This document shows positions 30,783 through 42,606 of a stretch of DNA of 64,000 nucleotides, in pieces. Both the position numbers and the translations under genes were made by a program. Numbering within the stretch: position 1 is the stretch's first letter; the number at the start of each line of letters is the position of its first letter. The DNA comes from Erinaceus europaeus. Taxonomy: Eukaryota; Chordata; Mammalia; Eulipotyphla; Erinaceidae. The stretch is from assembly GCF_950295315.1 (NCBI RefSeq), contig NC_080168.1, forward strand, positions 72,706,553 through 72,770,552, read 5' to 3'. Under the pieces are notes generated by a model, which made no database searches, was not told the DNA's origin, and worked only from the letters and a program-made list of their open reading frames with translations.

Positions 30783-32205
30783 CTAATATTACTAATTTAG
30801 TAGTTTCAATATATTTAAGTGTGATGTTAGGTTGCTGGCAAAGTCATGATGCATTTTTGCATGGAAAAATACATCCTGACTTTTCTGTCAACCCAATAGT
30901 TACACACACAAAAAAAACCTGTGCACTTTTTCTAAGTCTTTAAATTTTTAGAATAGATTTCTAGAAATGCAAATGATGTTTTGCAAAAGACATGTTTGTT
31001 TACTTGTTTATTTATGATGCAGAGGGGGAGAGAACCAGAACATCTCTCTTGCCCTTGCAATGTTAAGAGTCCATTGCTAACTAGCAGAGTGGTACAGTGG
31101 AAGCATGCTAAGGCCCACAACCCAGAGAGTCCCATGCAGCATCCATGGTGCCTCCTCCCCGGCTTCACATAACAAATGCTTTTAAGACCCAGAAAATACT
31201 TTCTGCAGTGACTAGACTAGTGTTAGTTCACATTGATATCAGTGACGTGTGAGAATTTCTGTCTGACTTCTCCTTGAGGTACTTTGAGGAAACCTTGAAC
31301 ATTTCTGCTGCTGAAGTGAATTTCCTTTAATGGAATCGAATGTGTTTCTTTGTAGTTCCTGTCTTATTCCAGACCTGCCAGGACATTTCTAAAGTATTGG
31401 ATCGTGACCAGAGAACTGCATTCAGCCACACTGCCTGTTTTCATTTAACTCCACAAAGGGGGCGACACTTGGTTGTCTGACACTACTGACCACCTTCCCA
31501 AGGGACCATCTTTTCCTCCTGCACTCTCTTCCTCCTTTACTTTCTGCTAATGAACTAGTTCCAGGTCTGATTGAGAAAACAAAGATAAATAGAACTCCCA
31601 CAGGCTCCATTAGACTGGCTTTGTGGTACCCCCTTTTCATCTTCCATAGAGTCATTATTCCAGTCAATCCTTTCTTTACCTAAATGCTCCCCGCTGACTG
31701 CATTATTCTGATTAGCATACAAATAGGCCCTAATGTCTTCCATCTGAGAGACAAACATAGCATACCGCCAGCCTCCAGCCTCCACTGGCTGCTCCAGCAT
31801 TATGCCCCAGATGCTCTTTCCTACTTTGCACCCAAAGTCTTCAAAACACTGGACACTTTGACTACCTGTCTCCCTTCCTTCTACTCTGTTTCTGCCACAT
31901 GTCACTCCTATCCCAGCTTGCAGGTCCTTGGCTTTTCTGCAAGAAAGAATTCATGTGGCCTCTATCAGTGTCACCCATGGCCCCTTCATTGCCCCCTTCA
32001 GTGCTTCTGATGGACCTGGCCACTGCTGAGCACAGCTGGTGGGTCCTGAGTGCCATTGTCATGTCCTCAGGCTAGAGGCCCCAAGGTTCAGATCTTTGAC
32101 TTCACCTTTTTGATCCATTTTAACTCCTTTCTGGGTGATTCAATGTATGACTTTACTTTCTTTTTTTATGTTAAAAAAGATTTTCATTTATTTTTCAGAT
32201 TTCAT
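30783..32205. other. unique intergenic sequence
   Basis: A 1.4-kb stretch almost free of SINEs. 31000-31060 has a faint antisense type D end (TTATGATGCAGAGGGGGAGAGAACC). Open frames at 31.55-32.06 kb on both strands match nothing I know. Confidence 0.45.
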
Positions 32206-32211
32206 TTACTT

Positions 32212-32460
32212 ATTTTTAATTTATTTATAAAATGGAAATATTGACAAGACCATAGGATAAGAGGGGTACAATTCCATACAATTCCCACCACCAGAGCTCC
32301 ATATCCTAGCCCCTCCCTTGAAAAATTTCTATTTTTTATCCCTCCGGAAGCATGGACCCAGGATCATTGTAGGGTACAGAAGATGGAAGGTCTGGCTTCT
32401 GTAATTGCTTCCCTGGTGATCATGGGCATTGGCAGGTCAATCTATACTCCCAGCCTGTGT
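32212..32460 (-). mobile_element. L1 3' UTR-type fragment
   Basis: Antisense of a block seen again at 55930-56170 and 56455-56650: GACCATAGGATAAGAGGGG, CAATTCCCACCACCAGAGC, GCATGGACCCAGGATCATTG, GGTCTGGCTTCTGTAATTGC. Confidence 0.7.
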
Positions 32461-32461
32461 C

Positions 32462-32750
32462 TCTCTATTTCATTTATTTATTAACACAAGATAGGAAGAC
32501 AGAGAGTGAACTAAAACATCACTTGGGCACATGGAATGCCCAGGCTTGAACTCAGGATTTCACTACCCTACTCACTGCACCACCTCCCAAGCCATATATA
32601 TATATATATATATATAGTCTTTATGAATGATGAAGAGAGAAGAGAGAACCATAGCATCATACTGGCACATGTAATGCCTGGGACTGAACTCAGAACCTCA
32701 TGCTTGTAAGTTCAGTGCTCTATATACTGTCACTTCCTGGGCTATTGCTT
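32462..32750 (-). mobile_element. two antisense type D SINEs around a (TA)n
   Basis: 32462-32592 (ACTTGGGCACATGGAATGCC) and 32618-32745 (ACTGGCACATGTAATGCCTGG, CACTTCCTGGGC) flank (TA)n at 32594-32616. They are separate insertions of the same type. Confidence 0.75.
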
Positions 32751-32751
32751 T

Positions 32752-32852
32752 TTTTTTTTTTCTACCCTTAGTTCTGTCTTACTGTAGTGCAGGTGATCAA
32801 AACTGGAACTTCAGATTCTCAGACATGAAAAGTCTTGCTCTAATGCTTCCCC
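32752..32852 (-). mobile_element. tRNA-derived SINE, type C, fragment
   Basis: Antisense: GTAGTGCAGGTGATCAAAAC, CTCAGACATGAAAAGTC, AATGCTTCCCCC. Heavily diverged. Confidence 0.45.
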
Positions 32853-33479
32853 CTTACCCCCCTCCTCCTCACAAACCATCCAGCGACCCAGGAAAGGTCA
32901 GAAATGAGGAATACATTGTACAGTGGTGGAAGAGGAAAAGGTTTTTTTTGGGGGGGAGGGGAAGGTGGCCAATACTTATTTCCCCAATATTTAAAAAGCT
33001 CGTTATGCATTATCTCAATAAAGAACTGAGGAGAGAGCATGATTTCCAGTAATTTTAAGTTTTATTCAGGAAAATTAAGAACATTCATATGTTAGGACAT
33101 GAGAAAAAAAGAGAGAGAGAGAGCATGAGAGAGAAGTGGAGTTCACACTTACATGATGACCTGGACAGAGAGAGAGAGAAGCCCACAGGTCTCCCTTTTA
33201 ACACCCAAGCCCCACCTCCACCTTTCCAAGCCACATCTGTCATAACTCCCATTTTCTGGGTGGTACCCTCCAGGTACCTCCTGTCACTCAACAGGGTAAT
33301 ATAGGAAAAATTATAAGGAAAAGGATAAGAGTATAAGAATAAGGGCCAGATGGTGACCAGATACTTGTTTGTTTTGTTTCGCCTGGAAGAGGTTAATTAT
33401 TCAATATGAATCAATTTAGCATTTACCACACTAACATTTAATATGCACTTATGCTCATATGTTAAAAGTTAAAAAAAAA

Positions 33480-35972
33480 TCAACCATCCTACTAAAAGTG
33501 AGTTTTGACACACCTCATCTAATATTTGATGAGGGGCCAAAAGTATTAAATGGAGAAAGGAAGCTCTCTTCAATAAATGGTGCTGGGAAAACTGGGTTGA
33601 AACATGTAGAAGAATGAAAATGAATCACTTTATCTCACCAGAAACAAAAATCAATTCCAAATGGATCAAGGACCTGGATGTTAGACGAGAAACTATCACA
33701 TACTTAGAGGAAAACATTGGTGGAACACTTTCCCACCTAAACCTAAAGGACATCTTTGATAAACCCAACTGCAAGGAAGACTAAAGCAGAAACAAATCAA
33801 TGGGACTACATCAAATTGGAAAGATTTTGCACAGCCAAAGAAACTATCACACAAACAAAGAGGTCCCTCACAGAATGGGAGAAGATCTTCACATGCCATA
33901 CATCAGACAAGAGACTAATCACCAAAATATAGAAAAAGTTCAGCAAACTTAGCACCAAAAAAAGCAAATGACCCATCCATAAATGGGCAGAGGATATGAA
34001 CAGAACATTCACTACAGAAGAGATCCAAAAGGCTAACAAACACATGAAAAATTGTTCCAGGTTGCTGATTGTCAGAGAAATTCCAATAAAGACAACATTG
34101 AGATACCACCTCACTCCTGTAAGAATGGCATACATCAAAAAGGACAGCAGCAACAAATGTTGGAGAGACTGTGGGGACAGAGGAACCCTTTTGCACTGCT
34201 GGTGGGAATGTAAACTGGTCCAGCCTCTGTGGAGAGCAGTCTGGAGAACTCTCACAAGGCTAGACATGGACCTTCCATATGACCCAGTAATTCCTCTCCT
34301 GGGGATATACCCCAAGGACTCCATAACACCCAACCAAAAAGAGGTGTGTACACCTATGTTCATAGCAGCACAATTCATAATAGCTAAAACCGGGAAGCAA
34401 CCCAGTTGGCCAACAACGGATGAGTGGCTGAGAAAGCTGTGGTATATATACACAATGGAATACTATGCAGCTATTAAGAACAGTGAACTCACCTTCTCTG
34501 ACCCATTTTGGATGGAGCTAGAAGGAATTATGTTAAGTGAGCTAAGTCAGAAAGATAAAGTATGGGATGATCCCACTCATCAGAAATTGAGAAAGAAGAA
34601 CAGAAAAGGAAACTCAAAGCAGGATTTGACTGAATTTGGAGCAGGGCACCAAAGTAAACACCCTGGGGTGAGTGTGAGGGTGCATATTTGGCTTCTCGGG
34701 GTGGCAGGGGTGAGGAGTGGGTGGGTGGGATGGGACACAGTCTTTTGGTAGTGGGAATGGTGTTTATGTACACTCCTATTAATTTGTAATCATATAAATC
34801 ACTAGTTAATATGAGAGGGGAAAATTGTATGTCTCAAATATTTTAAAGCACAGACTGAGGCTTTTTAATACATAGGCTGAGTCTTTGATATGTTGACTCT
34901 TTCAAAAGCCTAGATCAGGGAGAACAGAAGCAACTGGTGGCACAGCTATATACAAATAATGTAAAAGGACATAAATTATGGTGATGTTGGTTATTATACA
35001 GCAAATCCTAACAAAGGGATTTTTCAAAGTTAACCCAATTACCAAATAATGTGATTATAACAATAACTGCCTATTGTCTTCTTGAACCCTAAGACAGCAG
35101 GAACCTCACATTTCCACTATAGAGCCTATATTTCCCACAGTACTGGAACCTTAGGGTGGGGCGCACTTTCCTGCATGCTTCTCTCAATTCATACCAAATA
35201 ATATTGCACCCACCTATCCCAACCTAATCAATGCAACAAGTACCACCTCAGCATGCTTCACTTCAGACTGTGTCCAGAGACTTCAGGTGTGGAATGACAA
35301 CCCTTCAGCTTCATTACTAAGGTGAGACCTATCTTTCATAGTATTTTCTAATTCCATTCCAGGTGGTTCACTTCCTAATAAAGTCCCAAAACCTAGATAT
35401 AGACTATGTCCCATGAGATAGAGCATATGTTCACACTTATCCATAAACTAGAGCAAAATATATACCTGAAAGCAAAAGTGCACAATAATCTGCAGTGAGT
35501 CTGTATAAAGTTCCTAATGAAATAGTATTTAATAAGACTTAGGTACCCTCCTCACCTACTTCCTATCACAATTCTCTCACTCACTCCAAAGCTAACCTTA
35601 GCAAAGCAAAGACTGCAAAAGCTGAATAAGGGCAAGAGACTGGCATACTTTAATGATGACTCTTTAGTCACTATCAGGCCACCCCATCAGCTGGGGCCCT
35701 ATTCAGGGAGTCCTGAGATTCCCAAACAGACATGATGGGCCTAGACCTCAAATAAATCCCTCTCTCCATTGTTACAGGTCATCTCTATGAGGAATAACAA
35801 AAAAGACCCCTTTGTGGGCCCCCCATAGGACCTTGCCCTCAACTTGGATCAACAACAGTAAAGAATGTTCCATCATCTGAAGGGAGGCTGGACAACATAC
35901 TCCATGCTACATCTGAGGAAGATGGGTTGATATTGGGACAGCTTGGAATATTCCTACTCATGACCACAGAAT
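33480..35972 (+). mobile_element. L1 ORF2 3' part and long 3' UTR
   Basis: Sense L1. 33540-34620 codes the late ORF2 region, and from 34620 a long 3' UTR follows with blocks shared with other copies (35340-35620 with 38345-38630; 35730-35975 with 51610-51850). The element ends where an antisense type A SINE begins at 35975. I could not confirm that 34870-35970 is one continuous UTR rather than joined copies. Confidence 0.8.
33654..34620 (+). pseudogene. L1 ORF2 C-terminal remnant
   Basis: Reverse-transcriptase downstream region of L1 ORF2. It is recognised by SKWIKDLDVRRET, then after a frameshift near 33780 [43 protein letters not shown] and [14 protein letters not shown]. Stops occur in the first third (near 33930 and 33970). 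From 33996 the frame is open to the end of the homology. The RT core and endonuclease are absent, so the element cannot move by itself. Confidence 0.88.
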
Positions 35973-35974
35973 GT

Positions 35975-36157
35975 GAGTTCAGGACAGAGAGAAATCGAGA
36001 GAGGAGGGGAGACAGAGAGGGGGAGAGAAAGATAGACACGTGCAGACCTGCTTCACTGCCTGTGAAGTGACTCCCCCTGCAGGTGGGGATCCTTAAGCCA
36101 GTTCTTGCCCTTCGAACCACGCGCACTTAACCCGATGAGCTACCACCCGACTCCCTA
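35975..36157 (-). mobile_element. tRNA-derived SINE, type A
   Basis: Antisense without the tail block: AGGACAGAGAGAAATCGAGAG, ACGTGCAGACCTGCTTCAC. The GAGCCGGGGGCTCGAACCGG part is deleted (GTGGGGATCCTTAAGCC), and it ends GCTACCACCCGACTCCC. Confidence 0.88.
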
Positions 36158-36164
36158 ATTTCAG

Positions 36165-36330
36165 CTTTTTTAAATTAGTGATTTAATATTGATTTACAAA
36201 ATTATGAGATAACAGGGATATAATTATACACTGTTTCCACCACCAGAGTTCCATGTCCCCTATCCCTCCATTGGAACCTGCAGTAGTTCTTCCAAGATCA
36301 CAGATGTAGTTGATTATGATTATCTTTCTA
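36165..36330 (-). mobile_element. L1 3' UTR-type fragment
   Basis: Antisense: GATTTACAAAATTATGAG, CACCACCAGAGTTCCATG, CCCTCCATTGGAACC. Short and diverged. Confidence 0.55.
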
Positions 36331-36670
36331 TACTTACATATATTTGCCCCCTTTTTCTCCCTATGGTCCTGCCTTTTCTTCCTTTCTAGGTCCCACCTAC
36401 TCCTACTACTACTTCAGGATGCCCTGCTTTCCCCCCTCTTCTCTGTTATTTTAAGTTTTGCTTATCTTTTTTCTTATAGTCAATCCCAGTGTGAAGCAGT
36501 AATGTTTCCCTTAATCACTAATAACACAGAACCTATTTTTGGTATTTACTAGTTTTGTTTGCTTGTTTGTTTGTTTTACATTAGTACCTCAGGCTAGGGT
36601 TTCTTGCTGGTTTCCCAGGGACATTTCACTCCATGGCTCACTATGGGAGAAACTGGGGCTGTTCTATCCA

Positions 36671-36734
36671 GAGAGATAGAGATAGAGATAGAGATAGAGA
36701 TAGATAAAGAGAGAAAGAGAGAGAGAGAGAGAGA
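36671..36734. repeat. (GATAGA)n(GA)n microsatellite
   Basis: GATAGA hexamers passing into GA dimers, flanked by AGAACAGTGC...GGCGTTTGC sequence of a probable old SINE. Confidence 0.9.
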
Positions 36735-37097
36735 ACAGTGCTTACACACTTGGGTACCTTGTGGAGGGTCAGGCGTTTGCAGGCCCCAGGTTGTGGGTGG
36801 GAGCTGGAAGATGGAGAGGGTGATGAAGCCAAGAGCAGTCACCCCAAAGTCCAGCCATTCTAGTTGAACATATGTTAAAGAGTGTTCTGTAGAAATCTTT
36901 TCCTCATTTGCTCTGTGACGTCAGGCTTTTAGTATGATGATGCCGTATGCACTGCTTTCCCCGTTAAATGTGGTGTTGCTTGTCCTTGGAAAGGAATCCC
37001 TGGGGAACAGAGTTTTGAGTTCTGACACTCCTTGTGTTGGTGGTGCCAGGCTGCTGATCATTCCGAGATGGGTTCCAGATGAAAGGGAAACCAGGGC

Positions 37098-37270
37098 CAT
37101 GGGATTGCTCACTTGGATAGTGTGCTTCTTTCCCATGTGCAAGGTCGAAGTTTGAGCCCAGTTCCCCCTACCCCCACCACACTGGAGAAAGTGTCAGAGA
37201 TGTGGCCCTTTTCACTCTCTCTCTGCCTCTCTTCTCTATCTGAAGGATGGGGGTAGGGGTGGGGAGAAAG
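37098..37270 (+). mobile_element. tRNA-derived SINE, type E
   Basis: Sense: CCATGGGATTGCTCACTTGG, GAAGTTTGAGCCCAG, CACCACACTGGAGAAAG, CTCTCTGCCTCTCTT. Confidence 0.82.
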
Positions 37271-37384
37271 AGAAAGAAAAGTCACTCAGATTTTAATGCA
37301 ATCTGATTATCTAAGAAAGGCCAGCATCACTGCATACTTTGCCAAGTAGACATGGAACATTAAAACACTTAAAGAATTGTTTTA

Positions 37385-37595
37385 TTTATTTGCTTTATTT
37401 TTTCAAATATTGAAAGGACAGAGGGAAATTAAGAAGGGAGGGGATGATAGCAAGGGAGAGAAAAGAGAGACACCTGTGGCCCTGCTCTACCACTCCTGAA
37501 GCTTCCCCCTGCAGGTGGGAATTGGGGGCTTGAACCTGGGTCCTTGCATATGGCCACATGCACTCAGCCAAGTGCATCACAACCTGTTCCCCAAA
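37385..37595 (-). mobile_element. tRNA-derived SINE, type B
   Basis: Antisense: ATATTGAAAGGACAGAGGG, CCTGCTCTACCACTCCTG, GGCTTGAACCTGGGTCC, GTGCATCACAACCTGTTCCCC. Confidence 0.85.
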
Positions 37596-37599
37596 CTTT

Positions 37600-37848
37600 T
37601 ATTTTTAGCACCACGTCTACCACTGAGGTTCAGTGCCTGCAGGACTCCACCACTCCCATTGGCCATTATGTTTCTTTTCTCTAGAGAGTGAGAGGCAAAA
37701 AGAAACAGAGACACAGAAGAGAGCTATCATAGCACTGCTCTTACACTCATGAAGCTTCCTGCCTTCAGGTGCTGCCATTCTGCGACTGGGAGTTCAAACC
37801 TGTGACCTCAGACACAGTAACATATGTACTGTACTGATGGCCCCCTTA
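37600..37848 (-). mobile_element. old antisense SINE (A-like)
   Basis: TAGCACCACGTCTACCACTGAGG, GGTTCAGTGCCTGCAGGACTCC, CACTCATGAAGCTTCCTGCC, GAGTTCAAACCTGTGACC, ACTGATGGCCCCC. Confidence 0.65.
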
Positions 37849-37899
37849 TTTTATTTTTTAAAAAATGTAGTGAGTTTGCATTCTAGTATTATAGTTCAG

Positions 37900-37982
37900 A
37901 CATCAACATTATACAAATAGATTCTCATGCCTGAGGCTCCCAGGTCCCTTGCACCACCATAAGCCATAGCTGATTAAAAACA
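37900..37982 (+). mobile_element. tRNA-derived SINE, type C fragment
   Basis: Sense: ATACAAATAGATTCTCATGCC, GGCTCCCAGGTCCC, CCACCATAAGCCATAGC. The B-box half is deleted. Confidence 0.65.
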
Positions 37983-37985
37983 AAC

Positions 37986-38282
37986 AGGGGGCCGGGCTGT
38001 AGTGCAGTGGATTAAGTGCACATGGCGTGAAGTGTTTGGTTTGATGGGTGTCCAGTTCGAGGACCCAGCTCCCAGCTTCACAAGCAGTGAAGCAGATCTT
38101 TCTCTCCCCTTCTGTCTTCCTATCCTCTCTCAATTTTTCTCTGTCCTGTCCAATAACAATAACAACAAGAGCAGCAAAAATGGGAAAAATGGCCTCCAGG
38201 AGCAGTAGATTCATAGTTCAGGCACCAATCACTAGCGATAACCCTGGAGGCAAACAAACAAAAAAACAAACAACAACAACAA
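37986..38282 (+). mobile_element. tRNA-derived SINE, type A
   Basis: Sense: GGGGGCCGGGCTGTAGTGCAG, AGTTCGAGGACCCAGCTCCC, GTCCTGTCCAATAACAATAAC, and the tail block GGAGCAGTAGATTCATAG...AACCCTGGAGGC. Confidence 0.88.
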
Positions 38283-38344
38283 AATGTTGAACGTTAAAAA
38301 AAAATTAAACAAACAAGCCTCCAGATATAGTAGGCTCGCCACGG

Positions 38345-38885
38345 AACTTTTATGCTTTTGCAGTCTTTGCTTTGCTAAGGTTAGCTTTGGAGTGAGTGAG
38401 AGAACTGTGATAGGAAGTAGGTGAGGAGGGTACCTAAGTCTTATTAGATACTATTTCATTAGGAACTTTATACAGACTCACTGCAGACTATTGTGCACTT
38501 TTGCTTTCAGGTATATATTTTGCCCTAGTTTATGGATAAGTGTGAACATATGCTCTATCTCATGGGATATAGTCTATATCTAGGTTTTAAGAAGTGAACC
38601 ACCTGGAATGGAATTAGGGTAGATCTATTTCTAATGTTCTGAGTAACTTCCAGACTGTTTCCACAGGAAACATGAGCCCATGGGCACTCCTGTCAGCATT
38701 GTAGAAGTTTCTGTTCTCCCCACCTCCCTGCCAGCACTTGCTTCTATCTTTTTCTAACGGGTGTAAAGTGGTTTCGTTGTCATCTTGATCTGCATTTATC
38801 TGATAGTAACTTGGAACTTATTTTTTCACATGTCTGTTGGCCCTCTGGATCTCTTCTCTAGTAAAGAGTCTGTTCACTCTTTCCC
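38345..38885 (-). mobile_element. L1 3' UTR block and older ORF2 piece, antisense
   Basis: 38345-38630 is the reverse complement of 35340-35620 (TGCAGTCTTTGCTTTGCTAAGG, GTACCTAAGTCTTATTAG, CATATGCTCTATCTCATGGG). 38640-38885 reads, on the - strand, an old L1 ORF2 segment (AGGAGTGCCCATGGGCTCATG...). They may be two separate insertions. Confidence 0.75.
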
Positions 38886-39780
38886 TGGGGCTGGTTTTTT
38901 TTTTTTTTTTTTTTTTTGGTGCTGAGTTTCAGGTTGTCAGCTGGGCTATGTTCCTCTAGAAATTTGTTGAGAAAGAGGTCCCTTCTCTTCTCAGCTCCAG
39001 AGCACTCCACGTACCTGACATGCTTCACCTGGCTTTGCCATCACCCTAGTCTGTAGTCTGTTCCTCCTGGGAGAGATGGAGCTGGGTCTGAGAGATGAGA
39101 GATGGGATGGTGGCCACAGTGTGAACTCTGGTGATTTCCAAGTAGAGAGAAATGAGGGTCTTGTGTCTTCTTAAGGATGGGCAAGTGAGAGCAGATGTTG
39201 CTGTCTGGAGTCACTTCACGGCTGAAATGGGGTGCAGATGGGCCTGAGAGGCTGAGAGCCTGCATCCACATCAGAGCACCAGAAATTCAGAGGATCTGGG
39301 TGCCTGGGTGGTACCAGCTCCCCCTGATCGGTTCTATCCAGTTTGGATGCGTGGCTGACTAGAGTAGGTAGAGTTTCAGAACTGCAGTCCCAGTTCCTGG
39401 GGGGCTCTGTGGCCACTCTACTCTGCTAAAGTCACATGTTAGGGAGCCCACAGGGGAGCCCCAAAGGACTTTCCACAGCATACAAACATAGAGGCCACAT
39501 CTCTGCTTAATCAACCTTTACAACAGGCCTGAAGCCATAGTCACCTCCATGGTGGGATGAGGGTTAGGGATAGTGGCTAGAGCCTTACAACTTCCGGATG
39601 CCCTACCCTGAGAGCAAGAAAGGCACCTTGAAGAGAAAGATCCAGAAGTGGAAACAGTGAGGTCAGAGTCCCCTGGAGCCTTTCTGAGGCTGCAGAGGGG
39701 GACAGTGTATGTTAGGTTTGGGGGGACCATTGCCCATAGCTTGGTCTGAGCTGTGTTTTCTGGCCTCTGAAGTATAAAAG
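38886..39780. other. unique intergenic sequence
   Basis: After a 23-bp poly-T at about 38896 there is no repeat or gene that I recognise. Confidence 0.45.
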
Positions 39781-39787
39781 AGTCATA

Positions 39788-39866
39788 AGATTTTTTTTTT
39801 TTTTTTTTGCCAGCAAGGCTGTTGGGGTTCAGTGCCTGCATAACTCCACTATTCCTGGTGATCATG

Positions 39867-39912
<46 letters not shown>

Positions 39913-40195
39913 TTCCTTCCTTTCTTTCTTTCTTTCTTCCTTCCTTCCTTCTTCTTCTCCTTCTCCTCCTCCTCCTCCTCGTTCTTCTTCTTCTTCATCT
40001 TCTTCTTTTTTTGGATAGATAGTGAGAGACTGAGAGAGATAGAGAGGTAAAGTGAGACAAAAAGCAGGAGAGACATCTGCACTCCTGACCTACTGCTTAT
40101 GAAGCTCACCCTCTTGCAGGTGGGGACTGGGCCTGGAGACTTGAACCTGGGTCCTCATGCATAATAATGTGTACTAGGTATGCCACTGCCTAGCC
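39788..40195 (-). mobile_element. antisense SINE with (TTTC)n/(TTCC)n/(CTT)n expansion
   Basis: Poly-T, TTGCCAGCAAGGCTGTTGGGG, GGTTCAGTGCCTGCATAAC, then a compound microsatellite at 39866-40010, then TTGGATAGATAGTGAGAGAC and the end GGTATGCCACTGCCTAGCC. The SINE is split by the repeat. Confidence 0.82.
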
Positions 40196-40261
40196 TGTCA
40201 CTCAAGTCTTATCTGAAATATAACTTACCTCCTAAAGGGTAAAGCTTCCCCATCCTTTTTA

Positions 40262-40425
40262 AAATTATTATTAATTTACTTATTTTTAGATAGGAAAACA
40301 GAGAGTAAAATAAACCACAACACTGAAGCTACCTCCAATGTGAGAGGGCCAGGCTTAAACCTGGGTCTCACACATGGCAGAACAGCGCACTATCCAGGTG
40401 AGTTTATTGCTGGTCCTCCAACATC
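40262..40425 (-). mobile_element. tRNA-derived SINE, type E
   Basis: Antisense: TTTTAGATAGGAAAACAGAG, GAAGCTACCTCCAATGTG, GGCTTAAACCTGGGTC, CACTATCCAGGTGAG. Confidence 0.78.
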
Positions 40426-41655
40426 TTTTTGGGGATTTAGGTCCTAGAAACCAGAATTCCACCTCAAGGAAGCTCTAGAAAACTGAGCATATCTAAGTGA
40501 TGCTTTCTTTAATGACCAAAAGAGGAACAAGGGGAGCAAGCAGGAGCTTTTGCCCACCAGAGGGTACCATGTGGGCAGTGCCACCCATAGCTGACAGACA
40601 GCAGTCACCAGAAATGGTATCTGTTGCCCTGAGTCAGCTCCGAGTTGGCCCTTTCTGCCCACCCAAGATCTCACAGTCCTGGGGTTTGTTGTACAAATAC
40701 ACACACACACACACACACACGGGTGCCTTGGTGCCTAAAGTATGTGAAGGTTTTGGACCAAGCTGAGCTGTTGGAAATGCAACCACTGAGGATCTGTGAG
40801 TCTGACGGTCCTAGGGGTTAGGCTGTACTGAACATGTAATGTGTGTGTGTGTGTGTGTGTGTATGTGTGTGTGTGTAAAGGGGGTTGGCTCTAGGGTGAT
40901 GCCCAGCTGGGCAGACACAGTTACACACAAAGGGAAAGACCCACAGGGAGCAGACTCAGCAGCCTGGCCTGGGCACCTGTCTGTCAGTGTCAAGGTTCAG
41001 AATGCCAGCCCGGCTCATCCCTTCACTCACTTAGGGTTTCTGTGCCAAGGGAGGGGGCTAGAGGGACCACTGGGGAGTCTCTTGCTCCATGGAGTCTGAC
41101 TCAGCCTGCGTCAGATGAGGCTGATGACAGATGTGGTCTGGTTTCAGGCAGAGCCCAGCAAGGCTGTTTCAACCAGAGGCCACCCCACCGCTCAGTCCTG
41201 GAAGTATCTCAGCCCTGAGTGCTTGTTTTATCTTCTTTCCCACATTGAGCAGCAAAACCACTAAGAGCCCGCAGGCTCCAGAGAGGCCTCACAATGTGGT
41301 AGTAAGTGCTTGTTTCCTCCAGAGCCAGGATAAAGGGGGGCAGGGGCTGACAGGCACAGGCACCCCCAAGAAAGCTTTTCATTCACAACAGCCAGAAAAG
41401 CAATCAGCATCTTGAGGTCTGAAAACGGGTATTGGGTGCTTGCCACCTTGATGTCAGAGCACAGGACTTGCACACCCAAGAACCCAAGTTCTCTCCCAGA
41501 TGCCACAAAAGCATCCGGGCCTGCACTCCCACCCAGCTGGTACTGCTCGGCATGACTTGCAGAAGTGGCAGAAGCTTATACAGCAGCCTGCATCCCCGCC
41601 TATCCAGCTGGCTGCTTGATGCAGACCTTCAGGTACTGTGTGAAGAGAGTCAAGA
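40426..41655. other. unique intergenic sequence with two short dinucleotide repeats
   Basis: (AC)n at 40698-40720 and (GT)n at 40840-40876. No gene recognised in the remaining GC-moderate sequence. Confidence 0.5.
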
Positions 41656-41657
41656 GG

Positions 41658-41875
41658 GCTGGCAGGGCATCTGGATAGTGCACCTGCTTGGTCACATGCA
41701 TGGCTCAGGTTCAAGCCCAGCCCCCACTGCACTAAGGGAAGCTTTGGTACTGTAGTCTCTCTCCCTCTGTTTCTCTGTCTCTTTCTTTCTAGCTGAAAAA
41801 GTTGACCTGAAGTGGTAAAAACACCAGTGGTGACCAAAAGGAAATGAAATTTTAAAAAAGAAAAAGAAAGAAAAT
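41658..41875 (+). mobile_element. tRNA-derived SINE, type E
   Basis: Sense: GGGCTGGCAGGGCATCTGGATAG, GGTTCAAGCCCAGCCCCC, GGTACTGTAGTCTCTCTCCC, and an A-rich tail. Confidence 0.8.
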
Positions 41876-42079
41876 TAAACATCATTCAGTTTTGAGGAAA
41901 ATAATATACTTGTGGAAACAGGATGACTCCTAAGAAAATTATTAATTTTTAGAACAGAGAAAAGCATCCTGAAATAAATAGGAGAAAAGTCTGTAGCAGG
42001 GGCAGAAGAACACTTTGCACTAGATAGAATTAATAACTCAAGTCTAGAGGGGTGAACACAACCATGAAGATTCTAAGAT

Positions 42080-42302
42080 TGTGGGGCCAGGTGGTGGCAT
42101 ACCTGACCAAACATGCTCACATTAAAATGTGCAAGGGCCCAGGTTCAAGCCTCCAGTCCCCACCTACAGGGGGAAAGCTTCATAAGTGGTGAAGCAGGGC
42201 TACAGGTGTCTCTCTGCCTCTCCCCCTCTCTATCTTTCCCTCCCCTCTCAATTTCTCTCTGGCTCTATCCAATAATAAATAAATACAAATATTTTTTTAA
42301 AA
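42080..42302 (+). mobile_element. tRNA-derived SINE, type B
   Basis: Sense: GTGGGGCCAGGTGGTGGCATACC, GGTTCAAGCCTCCAGTCCCC, GTGGTGAAGCAGGGC, TCCAATAATAAATAAATAC. Confidence 0.92.
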
Positions 42303-42427
42303 GATTCTAAGATTACTAGTTATGAAAAATGAATTAGGACTTTCTGGAACTCAATTTCGTAAGAAAGAAAAAGAATAAGCTAGTAACAGAACAAAGAAAG
42401 CTGGAGATTGAACTGGTGAGTTAGAGG

Positions 42428-42606
42428 TCTGGTTTTCAACTTTTGCAGCTGATTAGGATATCCTAGGGAGGTTTCTAAACTCCGAAGGCCCAGGTTACAC
42501 ACTGTATGAATTAAAGCACACTTTCTGGGGCTGAGTCCAGGCATCAGAAGTTTTAAAAACTCCCTGGGTGATTTCAGTATGCTGTCAAGCTTGAGGACCA
42601 CTGAGC
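42428..42606. mobile_element. hAT-type DNA transposon relic (MER5-like)
   Basis: Begins GGTCTGGTTTTCAACTTTTGC and ends GCTTGAGGACCACTGAG, imperfect inverted ends. Internally CTAGGGAGGTTTCTAAAC, CCCAGGTTACAC and GTCCAGGCATCAGAAGTTTT follow the MER5A order (GGTTCTCAACC...CCCAGGCATCAGTATTTT...TTGAGAACCACTG). It is an ancient element shared across placental mammals. Confidence 0.75.
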
